NCBI GenBank assembly: GCA_015698045.1
Contig: BLAL01000229.1
Coordinates: 1,090,001-1,154,000 of the forward strand
Source of the DNA: Rhizophagus clarus
Taxonomy: Eukaryota; Glomeromycota; Glomeromycetes; Glomerales; Glomeraceae
Length of the DNA: 64,000 nt
Direction: 5' to 3'
Shown here: positions 35,770-46,482 of the stretch, one piece after another
How the letters are laid out: the number at the start of each line of letters is the position of its first letter
Position numbering within the stretch: position 1 is the stretch's first letter
Position numbers and translations under genes: made by a program
The notes under the pieces: model-generated
What the model was told of the DNA's origin: nothing
Seen by the model: the letters and a program-made list of their open reading frames with translations, nothing else
The model's database searches: none

Positions 35770-36089
35770 CCCTATGAAAAAAGAATGTCCCCGATATTTC
35801 AAAATTGGCATGAAAATGTCCGAAAAATTGATCTACTTTGTTGTCCGGAATTTTTTTGGATTTGTCTAGTTTTTTTTTTTTACATGAAAATTCCGGACAA
35901 ATTTTTGATAACCAACAAATTCCAAACATAAAAAATTCCAAACAAATTCCGGACTAAATTGAATTCGAACATATTCCGAACATCCATTAGAAACGTGCAC
36001 GTTCCGTACATATCAAACATCCAGAAATTGACCGATTATTTTTCTGGATAATTTCAGGATGAAATTCCGGATACATTTTTCTCATAGAG
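35770..36089. mobile_element. Non-autonomous TIR element, copy B, 3-bp TSD TAT
   Basis: A 320-bp relative of the element at 23616-24265. The left end is CCCTATGAAAAAAGAATGTC and the right end is the reverse complement of CTCTATGAGAAAAATGTATC, with TCCGGA motifs inside. The flanking TAT (35767-35769 and 36090-36092) is a 3-bp target duplication. No coding capacity. Confidence 0.75.
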
Positions 36090-36092
36090 TAT

Positions 36093-36437
36093 ATTGATCA
36101 TATCACGACTTGGATTGCTAGATTTTTTTTTAAAAAAGAGTATTCATATTTATTTGGTTTAGCTAAATTGGAATAATAAATAATATTTTCTTGTTTAAAT
36201 AATACTAGAAAATTACTATAATTGATGAAAAATACACACGCACAAGCTGGATAGTGTCTTATGTAGATCTTTTACAACAACTGGTTTTGAGTTACACCAA
36301 TTTCTTTGTAAAATGATGTACAAAAAAATTTTTTTTCTTTTTTCTCGCTTTTTTTATTTTTAACAATATCCAACATATTAAATACTTAAGGATATTTGTA
36401 ATATTTATCTTCTATTCTCAAATATTTTATAATTTCC
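36093..36437. other. Upstream region of the second kinase gene
   Basis: AT-rich sequence leading into the ATG at 36438. No strong promoter motif beyond general T-rich and TATTTA stretches. Confidence 0.4.
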
Positions 36438-37837
36438 ATGGAACGAAATCATATTAGTGATGATATATTTAAACAAATAAAAGACTTCAATTATCGCAAA
36501 TTAACTGTAGAACAGGAATTACTAATTGAGAAAATAATAATAAATAAAGTATTAAAAGAACGTTATAAAAAATATGGTTTGTGCGATGAATGTAAACAGC
36601 CTAATACAGGTAGTATTTGGTGTCGTTCATGTAATGCCAAACGTTTTCAACAAAATTTCAAAAATTGGACGAGTGGAGATTCTAATGTTGATAAATTAAT
36701 TCAAGAATCTCAACTTAATGCACAAAATAATTGGGAAAAATTGGAATGGATTGAATATGATAGCTTTGAAAATGTTGAATATGTTGCAAAAGGAGGTTTT
36801 GGAATGATATATAAAGCAATTTGGAAGGATGGATGGATATATAGTTGGAATCATGTAACCAATAAATGGAATAAAGATGAAAGAAATACGAATTTTGCTT
36901 TAAAATGTTTAAATGATTCAACGAATGAATTTTTAACCGAGGTAATCGATTTTTTTTAATACATAAGATTATATTATTTAATAATTTATTAATTGTCAAT
37001 TTTTATTATTGTTAGATCAATATGCATCTTAAAATGAATAATTCAGAATGTATTAATAAAGTTTATGGCATTACTAAAGATTCCAAAACAAATATTTTTA
37101 TGATGATATTGGAATATACAAAGAATGGCAATCTAAGACAAAAATTAAATAAATACTTCAATTCGTTTTGTTGGAGGGAGAAACTTGGCATGCTAAGAGA
37201 TATTGCATTTGGTCTTAACGAGATTCATAAGGAAGGATTAATCCATCAAGATTTCCATAGTGGCAATATATTAGATAGTTTACGTGATTCTACTACGAAT
37301 ATTACAGATTTAGGATTATGTAAACCAGCAAATAATAAATCAGAAAATTACGAAATTTATGGTGTATTGCCATATTTAGCACCCGAAGTTTTAAGAGAAA
37401 GAAAATATGTTCAAGCAAGTAATATTTATAGCTTTGGAATTATTATGTTTGAAATATTTAATGTGTTACCTCCTTACTATGATATTGCTCATGAAGAGCT
37501 ATTGGCAATAAAAATCTGTCAAGGACTCAGGCCAAAGTTTAATATAAAAGTACCTAAATTAATAGAAGATATAGCTAATCAATGTGTAGATGTGGATCCA
37601 TTAAAAAGGCCAAATGCAGAATATTTGAAAAAAATATTTGATCATTGGTGTGATTTAGTCTATTATAAAAAGGATAGTGAGATTTGTAAACAAATTAATG
37701 AAGCAGATGTATTTAATGAAAGACATACATCTTTTGTAAAATCTGAAAAAGATACGTATACAATACACCCACAAGCTATTTATACAAGTAGATTATTGAA
37801 TTTTGACAATTTACCCGAGCCAAAAAATGCTGATTGA
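36438..37837 (+). CDS. CxxC-knuckle protein kinase with altered catalytic motifs, two exons
   Basis: Exon 1 (36438-36941) joins exon 2 (37016-37837) across a 74-bp intron (donor GTAATC, acceptor GTTAG), phase 0, giving 441 aa. The architecture matches the kinase at 20552-22052: C49, C52, C62, C65 knuckle, FKNWTSGD (74-81), glycine loop KGGFGMIYKA (118-127), Lys156, DLG (266-268), LAPEVL, and the C-terminal signature YTSRLLNFDNLPEPKNA. Two conserved residues differ: the catalytic-loop Arg of HRD is Gln (HQDFHSGN, 245-252), though Asp247 is kept; and the helix-F Asp of SDIYSFG is Asn304 (SNIYSFG). ATP-site residues look intact. The Gln replaces the residue that normally contacts a phosphorylated activation loop, so activity may be phosphorylation-independent, weak, or lost. 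Confidence 0.88.
36942..37015 (+). other. Intron of the second kinase gene
   Basis: 74 bp with a GTAATC donor (weaker than the GTAAGT of its paralogue) and GTTAG acceptor. Without splicing the frame stops at 36957-36959; splicing joins FLTE to INMHLK in frame and restores the family alignment. Confidence 0.85.
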
Positions 37838-38416
37838 TGACAATGGCAATTAGTTTGAAACAATTATGATTTGTGATCTGTAGTTAAGAATTTTTTCTTT
37901 TAAAATATTTTCATGAAATCACGTTTTAATATGCTGGAATTGTCTCGCGCATAATTATTTCTTCAATCTGATTTGTTTATTCTTAAATATAATGATTTTA
38001 TACTCATATATAGAAATAACTAATTGCTTTTATCTATATTAAAATATAAAAATTTGTCTTATTTCTTATCATTAATGTATTTCATATTTTATGAATAAAA
38101 TTATTGTAAAAAAATTATTAAATTTCTAATTTCTTGCACGATTATAGCTAATTTTATTATACTGTATTTAATATAAAGAGGTCTCATTAGCATAATTCTT
38201 GTTTGGTATAGCAATATATTTACTTATAATAAATTTATACAGTTAAAACTTATTATAAATCAGTTTAGAAACATAGGTAAAAACTACAAAAAATATGTAT
38301 AGGTTTAAAAAAAAAAAAACCCTGTTTTTTTTTTGAACAAATAAGTTATCTAATTTGACTAATACTATAATTGTAGAACTTTTATTGTAAAACTTTTAAT
38401 AATATATCGAAATAAT
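37838..38416. other. Intergenic DNA between kinase gene and kinase relic
   Basis: AT-rich; no gene, no defined repeat. The kinase gene's 3' end and the 3' side of the relic face each other here. Confidence 0.5.
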
Positions 38417-38854
38417 GTTATAACCTTTCCCATCGATTATTTTTAGAATCCCAACGTACTATATATCCATCTTTCCATATTGTTTTATAAGTAATTCCGA
38501 ATCCTCCTTTAGCTAAATATTCAACATTTTTAAATCGATCATATTCAATCCACTCTAAAATTTTCCAAAAATATTTAGCTTTAAGTTGTGCTTTCTGAAT
38601 AAATCTATCAACTTCATGATTTCCACTAGTCCAATTTTAAAATTTTGTTGAAATTTACATTGACACCAATTATAGCTAATTTTAGGCTGTTTACATTTAC
38701 ATTCTTTACATAAACCATTATTTTATATCTTTTTTTTAAATTCTTCATTTAATATTAGCTTAGCGATTAACAATTCTTGTTCTTTAGTTAAGCACTCATG
38801 GTTAAAACCCATTATTGGCTCAATTACATCGTCACTGAGCTTAATTTCTTCCAT
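38417..38854 (-). pseudogene. Truncated kinase exon 1 relic
   Basis: It begins at an ATG (38854) and reads the family N-terminus: LSDDVIE-like start, a damaged CxxC knuckle (with a duplicated CKCK-like stretch), then WTSGNHEVDRFIQKAQLKAKYFWKI, LEWIEYDRFKNVEYLAKGGFGITYKTIWKDG and a tryptophan-containing linker. Frameshifts occur in the knuckle and near FKNW. It ends at about 38417 without the rest of the kinase domain or a splice donor. The upstream region resembles that of the intact kinase at 22052, so it is a decayed duplicate carrying its old promoter side. Confidence 0.85.
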
Positions 38855-38889
38855 ATAATATTGTATAAAGTATAAAAGAATAAATGAAT

Positions 38890-38921
<32 letters not shown>

Positions 38922-39692
38922 TTAATGGACTTAATAAAAGTGTTGCACGAAAATGATTGACAAAACTCTGAACATGTGACTTATCATACATATTATTCAA
39001 CTAAAATCGTTAAACTATTTTTTCATAAAAAATTTAGTTAATTGATAGCAAAATTCATAATATACGGAACGAGTGTATCTCGGTAAATTCGATATGAGGG
39101 CTCAGATCAGTGCTACGATAATACTTTATGTCAGCTGAGAATATAAATGAAAATCTCTAAATTCAGAATACTTTCACCAATGATTAAAATGATAATACCA
39201 ATATTAATTTTTCCATAATTAATACTTCCTTAGTTAATTCCTCTCCAAATTATGAAAATTCATGAGTTTAATATGATCAAGAGTATATTATTAGGATATT
39301 GGAACAAATAATTGATAATTATTATTTACCTTAGAATTTAATCTTTTCGTATTGACATTTGGCAAATCTTAAAATAACATTGTAATTCGTTTTATACAAA
39401 AATCTAGAAAGTATATATATTTACTATGAAAATATTCTACAAATGCTCGTGAAAAATGTATAGATATACAGTAGTATATTCAAATTTATTACAAATTTTC
39501 AACCTTTTATAATAGATTCTTTAATATTAAATAATAATTACAGCAATTAATATCGTAAATAAAATATTTATTTCATTGAGTGCTTTGTTTTAATATTGCT
39601 ATAACTTACCAGCATCTAAAATAATTGTTTTTTAAAATAAAGGATTTAGTTATTTAATTATATTATTACAAGTTTATACAATATTTACACAA
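38855..39692. other. Intergenic DNA, no gene seen
   Basis: AT-rich sequence with a poly-A run (about 38897-38921) upstream of the kinase relic. Nothing else recognised. Confidence 0.55.
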
Positions 39693-40157
39693 TCTTTTTT
39701 TTTTTTGGTTTAACGTGCATTTCTTTATTTGTTTACAATTACCAAATTGAATTGATACAAACTCGTTTTGAAAGGTAACAAGAAACACATAGATTAATTA
39801 AAAAATCTCCCTAACCTACTAATAATAACCATACTATAAAATTAAAAAAAAACCGTCCCTCCCTCTAAGTAATTTAAATAACTAATAATTTCTAAAATTG
39901 GTAACCGATTTTTACTTCACATGCTTTCTGTTCTTGCTAGAATTTTTACTCTTCGTTTGCGACAACTTCCCGGTTGATCCCAAATGGTGATCCCTTATTT
40001 GTCCAGAAAACCGAGATTGCTGGAGACACCGGTATCTTTTTGCTCCTTGTGGACTTGTCCCACGAACAATGGGCAACTGTTTGTCTTCAGTGCAAACTGA
40101 ACGTCTGCAAATTTTTCGAAGTAACCTAATAAAATCCACTGTTCATTCGGCGCCATT
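39693..40157 (-). mobile_element. 3' part of a poly(A)-tailed retroposon or retrocopy
   Basis: On the minus strand the sequence ends with AATAAAGAAATG, a short spacer and about 14 A (plus-strand T run at 39693-39706): a polyadenylation signal plus tail in genomic DNA, the hallmark of reverse-transcribed insertion. Upstream (40157 to about 39912) are two overlapping coding-like frames. One starts MAPNEQWILLGYFEKFADVQ and runs about 53 codons. The other (40139-39912) ends in a basic tail KLSQTKSKNSSKNRKHVK. A frameshift between them would explain both. The composition is noticeably less AT-rich than its surroundings. It may be the end of a LINE-type ORF or a retrocopy; I do not recognise the domain. 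Confidence 0.55.
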
Positions 40158-41232
40158 AAATGTTTATAACTTTTTGATATTAAAATATCTTTAAGAACGC
40201 ATGAGGTTCTTTATTATCCCATAGACATGTCTCGTGCATATGTTGAGGGTAATCATAGACTACTGCTAGCTCAATTTGGTCGTGGACTTTCTGTTCTCCC
40301 AAATTTCAGTGTTCAAGGAGCGGACCGCACGTCATTTCTGAATCGAAAGCACTATCCGCACTTTAACCGTCTGATATTTCTTCTGAGTTATCGTTGAAAA
40401 ACTTATTGTCTTTCCCCAAGTAACGCATAGAATTCGGATCAATCCGATCATCTAATTATCTGCATCCGATAGTTTCTGGACGATGGGTTGGCTAACCATA
40501 AAATAATATTCATTATTTATAGGTAATATATATTATTTCACGATTATTCCCCAGTTAACCGATTGGGTCCTTAAATATATCGGGTTAAGGATTATTTTGA
40601 TCATTCTACAGAAACTTCTGATTATATTACTAGCGAAGATTTCAATTTTTAGATAGCAGTTCTACTTGGGAACGACATAACCAAGTGTAATTTCGCGTGA
40701 AACATTTCATTTACAAGTAAAATTGCAGACAATAAAATGAAATTATGAAAAAACTGAAGATGGAATCGAATCTAGATGAACATCTATATGATTTTAGATT
40801 CGAATTATAAACCGGATTCAGTTGAAGGAATCCAATTAGATCCCTAGGTTTAAAATTCCAAAGTGCGTGGTAATTAAAAAAGGAGAATGTATTTTTTTTA
40901 TATTTTTGATATAAGAATGATTATTAATTCTCTTTTGTAGGTACCAACTTTGAACCTTGGGTATTAAAAAAGTGTGTGGAATTTCTTTGTGCAAGAATAA
41001 TATTAATGTCCTTTTTAGTTCTTTCTTAAATGAGTTTGCTAGTGCAAGACGAATATCAACTTTATTTAGCAAAAAACATAATTTAAATAAGTACTGTACT
41101 GAAATTTATGAATGAGAATATATACATAGTTTCATCAATTAATATGGTTGATATCAATTATTAAATAAATATTTAATAGTTACGAGGCACGAAGTGTTGG
41201 GATGGTAAATGGACTAATAAAACCAAACATAT
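40158..41232. other. Intergenic DNA, possible 5' continuation of the retroposed fragment
   Basis: The 40158-40480 part keeps the higher GC content of the neighbouring retroposed fragment and shows short open minus-strand segments in several frames, so it may be its decayed 5' part. Beyond about 40500 it is AT-rich. The 78-codon minus frame at 40836-41072 is unrecognised. Confidence 0.4.
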
Positions 41233-41238
41233 GTATAG

Positions 41239-41396
41239 TATGACCCGCCGTTCTGATCAAAAGTCTAGTATTAAATACTAGATTTATCTATATTAAAATA
41301 TAGGAAAATCTAGTATAAAATATAGGAAAATCTAGTATAAAATATAGATAAATCTAGTGTTTAATACTAGACTTTTGATCAGAACGGCGGGTCATA
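41239..41396. mobile_element. 158-bp foldback MITE with 6-bp TSD GTATAG
   Basis: The first and last about 56 bp are reverse complements with a single mismatch (left end TATGACCCGCCGTTCTGATC, continuing to about 41294; right arm 41341-41396). The centre is a threefold AAAATATAGGAAAATCTAGT repeat. GTATAG occurs on both sides (41233-41238 and 41397-41402), consistent with a target-site duplication. No coding capacity. The near-perfect arms suggest recent activity. Superfamily is not fixed by these ends. Confidence 0.85.
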
Positions 41397-41944
41397 GTAT
41401 AGTCCTATAAGATTTTACTATGATAGATTTTAATTAATGATCGTCGTATTTAAGCTATTCAATAATAAATTCCCTATTAAAATTGATGTATTTTTAAACT
41501 TTAACTTTAAATTCTTCTCATAACTCTCGCTTCAAATTCTGCAAAGGTATTGTAAATAACTGCTTCTTTCATGTAACAGAAAGCTTTTTCTGAAAAAGAA
41601 ACATAAAAGTCATGAAATAAGCTTAAGAAAACAGAAATAGAGCGCTTTTTTTCAATAATACTGTAGAAACAGTTTTTCACAATAGACGAAATAGAAAAGT
41701 TATTATAAAGTCTTCCTGTATTTATTTAATCATTTAATATTGCATAAAAACTAAAAGAGCTCGCTTATTTTATCGAACTTTTAGGATTTCGTATTTTTTA
41801 ATGGGAATAATGCCTCAGCACTGTTATTACAAGATGATTGTTTTCGGCATGAGTTTGAGGAATTTTGTTTGGTGAAAATCCATTTTATGCCATTACCCTT
41901 GTATTTATGAATTTGTAAAAACTAGAATTCATTTTATTGTTATT

Positions 41945-42205
41945 CACCAACAACAAGTTGAAGGATTATTTAATAAATTAGATTTAAAGACGCATTCTAA
42001 TATGACAGAGAATCTTAAGGAATCAAAGTTAAGATTAACTATAACAAATCTTGATAAGAAAATCTAAAAAATTCCCTTAAAGATGGACAAAGAAATTCGT
42101 TCACAAAGAAGAAAATCAAAAGAGGTCCTTTCAGAAATGCAAGAAAATCGATTAAATAGCGAAATTCAAACGTCAAATCTCTTTGAACAGATGTTTGGGG
42201 AATAA
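41945..42205 (+). pseudogene. Coding relic with one in-frame stop, unknown
   Basis: An 87-codon frame interrupted by one stop (after DKKI) reads HQQQVEGLFNKLDLKTHSNM ... and then MDKEIRSQRRKSKEVL ... NLFEQMFGE. It is Lys/Glu-rich and looks helical. No ATG-led frame is intact and I do not recognise the family. It lies between two inverted ATGGTAAATGGACTA-like words (about 41198-41215 and 42365-42385), so it might be cargo of a larger decayed element that also received the 41239-41396 MITE. Confidence 0.4.
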
Positions 42206-42975
42206 ATTTAAATAATTGATTTTAGTTTAATGTTATAATTTTACTAAAATTTCGACCAACTTTATTTTAAAAATACCGGCATTTCCGAAAAAAAATGATC
42301 GGCATAAATAAATCATCAAAAAACTGTAATAGTGAATTTCACGTGATATTATACATTTTATTATCATAGTCCATTTACCACCGTCGTATTTGTAATAAGC
42401 AATATGATTGGTGAAGTTTGCTGATATATATAAGGCACGATAGTGCCGCAGTTATGAGGTCACGAGTGCTGAGTGACCGTTTTATCAGGCTTACGTAACC
42501 CGCATTTATTATACATCTTAGTAACAAGTTGTATTAGCATAAATCCCCAATTAATAAACGCCTGATAAATGATTGTACGTAAGTACGATTTCAACACCAA
42601 AAAAAAAAAAAATATGTACAGCACGTGTGACGTTTAGCGATTGTTCCGAGTTGCTTGACGGTTCTTATTTACTAGTTAACTTTGAATTGTAGTCGAATTT
42701 ATGTTTTTCTTTGGTTTTCCATTTAATAATATTATTATGCTAACCGCTAAAAAAAACTAAAGCTTCACAATAAAATAATAAAATAATGGCAATTTTTTTA
42801 TTTATTTTAAAAAACAAAATAATAAATGTATATAATTGTGATTCAAAGACTTTATATAGTTACCAAATAAATAAAGAAAGAATTTTAATTAAATAAGTTG
42901 TGTTATTTTAAAAATGATTTAGTAAGGAATAATTCACTTATTTTTAATAAAATATTTCGTGCTTTAAATCATGCT
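42206..42975. other. Intergenic DNA with small hairpins
   Basis: Contains two short palindromes close together: GGCACGATAGTGCC (about 42433-42446) and GGTCAC...GTGACC (about 42458-42478). Otherwise AT-rich, leading into the 3' side of the kinase-SLR gene. Confidence 0.5.
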
Positions 42976-45900
42976 TTAACTTTGGCTGCATCTAGAAGAA
43001 TTAAGATTCAAGGATTCTAATTTATTTTGAGCACGTTCATTTCCTTGTTCAGCAGATTTTTTATACCAGTAAGATGCTTGTTCAGTATCTTTCATCACTC
43101 CATCTCCGATTTCATACATGCAAGCAAGATTGTATTGAGCTTCACTGTTCCCTAAATTTGCCGCTCTTTGAAATAAATCAAATGCCTTTTTCTTATCAAT
43201 ACTAGTTCCAATTCCACTTAAATAACAATTTCCCAGACGACTTAACCCATCTGGATCTCCTTCAGCTGATTCTTTATAAAATTCAAAAGCTTTATTATGA
43301 TCCATTTCAACGCCTTGTCCATATTGATAACATAATCCAAGCAAGCACTTAGATTCATAACTTCCTAAATTTGCTGCTCTTTGAAATAACTCAAATGCCT
43401 TTTTCTTATCAATATTAGTTCCAATTCCAATTAAATAACAACTTCCCAAATGATTTATCCCAGCTGGCCATTCTCCTTCAGCTGACTCTTTATAAAATTC
43501 AAAAGCTTTATTATGATCCTTTTCAACGCCATGTCCAGATTGATAACACAATCCAAGCAAATACTTAGATTCATAATTTCCTAAATTTGCTGCTCTTTGA
43601 AATAATTCAAATGCCTTTTTCTTATCAATACTAGTTCCAATTCCATTTAAATAGCAACTTCCCAAACGCTTTATCCCATCCGGCCATTCTCCTTCAGCTG
43701 ATTCTTTATAAAATTCAAAAGCTTTATTATGATCCTCTTCAACGCCATGTCCAGATTGATAACACAATCCAAGCAAACACTTAGATTCATAATTTCCTAA
43801 ATTTGCTGCTTTTTGGAATAATTCAAATGCCTTTTTCTTATCAATACTAGTTCCAATTCCAATTAAATAACAACCTCCCAGAGCATTTATCCCAATCGGA
43901 CATTCTCCTTCAGCTGACTCTTTATAAAATTCAAAAGCTTTATTATGATCCATTTCAACGCCATTTCCAGATTGATAACAAGTTCCAAGCAAACACTTAG
44001 AACCATAGCTTCCTAAATTTGCCGCTTTTTGAAATAATTCAAATGCCTTTTTCTTATCAATACTAGTTCCAATTCCATTTAAATAACAAACTCCCAAAGA
44101 ATTTATTCCTTCTGAGTATTCTTCATCAGCTAATTTTTTAAAAAACTCAATAGCTTTATTATAATCTTTATTGGTACCAAATCCCAGCTGATAACAAACT
44201 CCAAGAGCAGTCTTAGCTGAATTACTTCCTAAATTTGCTGCTTTTTGAAATAATTCGAATGATTTTTTCCTATCAATATTAGTTCCAATCCCTTCAAAGT
44301 AACACCCACCAAAATTAACTATTCCTTCCAAAAACTCTTCTTCAGCTAATTTTTTAAATATTTCAAAAGATTTATTATAATCTTTATTGGTACCAAATCC
44401 ATATCTATAACAACACCCAAGATTACGTTGAGCCATATTATCTCCCATGTTTGCTGCTCTTTGAAATGCCTCAAATGCCTTTTTTTTATTTTTATTAGTT
44501 CCAATTCCTAATTGATAAAAACTTCCCAGTAAATTAATATATTTTGAGTCATGTTGATCCAGTAACCAATTATAAATTTCTTGTGGCATAATAATTTGTC
44601 TATTAAGATAATTAAGAATTTTTTGAAATTCTTGTCCATCTTCATAACACTTGTAAGTAATTTCTCTAATTATTTTATCAGCTATTGTACTAAAATTATT
44701 TTCAGATGAAATTGGTGGAACTGTTAAAATTACTTCATTTGTACTCATTTTACCAAAACTTTTAATAAATTGTGATGATATTCCATTTAACGAATTCTTT
44801 GTAATATTATTGGGAACTTCACCAGTACTTGTGCCACTCAATACATTATTTGAATTATGACTTAATTTTGAAATAATGGAATTTAATTTAATAATAACCT
44901 GATTGATGGTTGGACGATTGTCTGGCTCCACATTCCAACAATCTTAAAAGAAAGCAATAATTTAAGTTAAATAATATTGCAATTTACGATCAAATTTTAA
45001 TTATATTTACCTGTATAAACCTTTATATATTCTTCGGGTGTGTTAGGAATAGGTTCTTCTCTAAGACCTTGTAAAATTTCCATAGCTAAACTAATGTCGT
45101 ATTGCTTGTTACAAAAAGGTGGCTGACCGCTAGATATTTCCCACAAGAGTATTCCAATACTGTAGATATCACTCTCTTTATTTAACGAGTATGCCTCTAC
45201 TTGATTGCTATTACTATTTCTTCGTTTGGCAAATATTTTTGGATCAACGTAGGGAATTATTCTAAATATCTTTGATTGAAGATTGGACGATTCTTCAAAC
45301 CTTTTTGACAATCCAAAATCAGCTAGTTTAATGGTATTTTGACAAACCAATACATTATTTGAGTGCTATTATTAAATATAATTGAAAAAAAAATATTACG
45401 TACATAAGTCTGAAATAATAATAATGTAAAAGAAATTTATTTACCAGATCTCGATGCACGATCCCTTCATCGTGTAAACATGATATGGCATGAGCTAATT
45501 GGAGTGCTAAGTTTAACCTTTCATTCCAAGTGAGGTTAGGATGAACTTTTAAATAATTTCGGAGTGTACCACCATCGGCATATTCCATTACCAATAAATA
45601 TTTTTTTGGACTATTAATCCGAATTTCTTATTAAAGAAAAAAAAAAAAATACTTAAATTCAGAATAAATTAATTACAATAATAAAGTGGTGTTAAAATTA
45701 CGATACCTTGATCGGAAGTCGTAACTCCATAAAAACGAATAATATTATCGTAAAAATCGACTTCGCTTTGAAGTATTAGCTAAAATTATAAAGAAATTTA
45801 AATTAAGATGAACCTTATAAAGACAAGAATAAATATATAGTTAAAGAAATTGTTAATGAAGTAAATACTTTTAATAAATATATTTTAGCTGTGAAATTAT

Positions 45901-46114
45901 TGGGATGAGAAAAAGATTTCAACGCAAAATATTTATTGGAATTTTTCCAATTTGCACGATAGACGCTTCCAAATGTTCCGGAACCAACTTCCTGGATATT
46001 ACTAAAATGGTTAAATTCATAATATTTAAAATATTTTTTCGCAATAGCATCTTCAATCCAAGTAATCCATTCATTTGAATTTCCGGTAGTATTAAACTCG
46101 GTATTGTTGTACAT
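42976..46114 (-). CDS. Kinase-Sel1 repeat fusion protein, five exons, 940 aa
   Basis: I join 46114-45869, 45779-45707, 45626-45445, 45365-45011 and 44942-42976; every junction has GT/AG and keeps phase, giving 940 aa. The N-terminal kinase (about 30-290) has glycine loop GSGTFGSVY (44-52), Lys66, helix-C Glu88, HRDLHSNN (164-171), DFG (183-185) and YVDPKIF in place of APE. CWNVEPDNRPT closes the domain. The C-terminal half (about 400-930) is some 14-15 Sel1-like repeats alternating between two types, KKAFELFQKAANLGSYxSKCLLGxCYQSG and KAFEFYKESAEGExPxGINxLGxCYLxGIGT, so the real duplication unit is a 72-73-residue dimer (about 216-219 bp). A fully equipped TKL-type kinase with an SLR scaffold tail suggests the repeats recruit its substrates or partners. 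The exon 1/2 junction is the least certain. Confidence 0.88.
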
Positions 46115-46443
46115 ATTAAATTTTTTAAAGATTGTTAGGCTGAAAAAAAAATTACGATTGCCGCATTTTTATGGAATTAAAGTTACACAGGATGTTGCAT
46201 TTTACCTTATTGAGCAGTAAATGAACCAGTTGTAATGTCGGTCAGCACTAATAATTTTGACGGTCAATCTGGCCTACATTGACACATTCAAATTAGAATT
46301 ATTTTGTGATCGGCGGAGGTTACGAAATTTTATTTTATGTATATTAAATTAAAAATAAATTAGACAATCAGTTAGCACTCGTGAGAATAAAAAATGAAAT
46401 TGGTTTATCTGTGCCACGGTGAAATGTTACTTTTTTTTATCAT

Positions 46444-46482
<39 letters not shown>

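Noticed and set aside
36715..36999. 94-codon minus-strand frame opposite the second kinase gene
   Set aside because: Antisense shadow of kinase exon 1.
6474..46481. (TA)n and A/T homopolymer tracts as possible origins or terminators
   Set aside because: They are frequent everywhere in this AT-rich DNA and show no consistent placement relative to genes.
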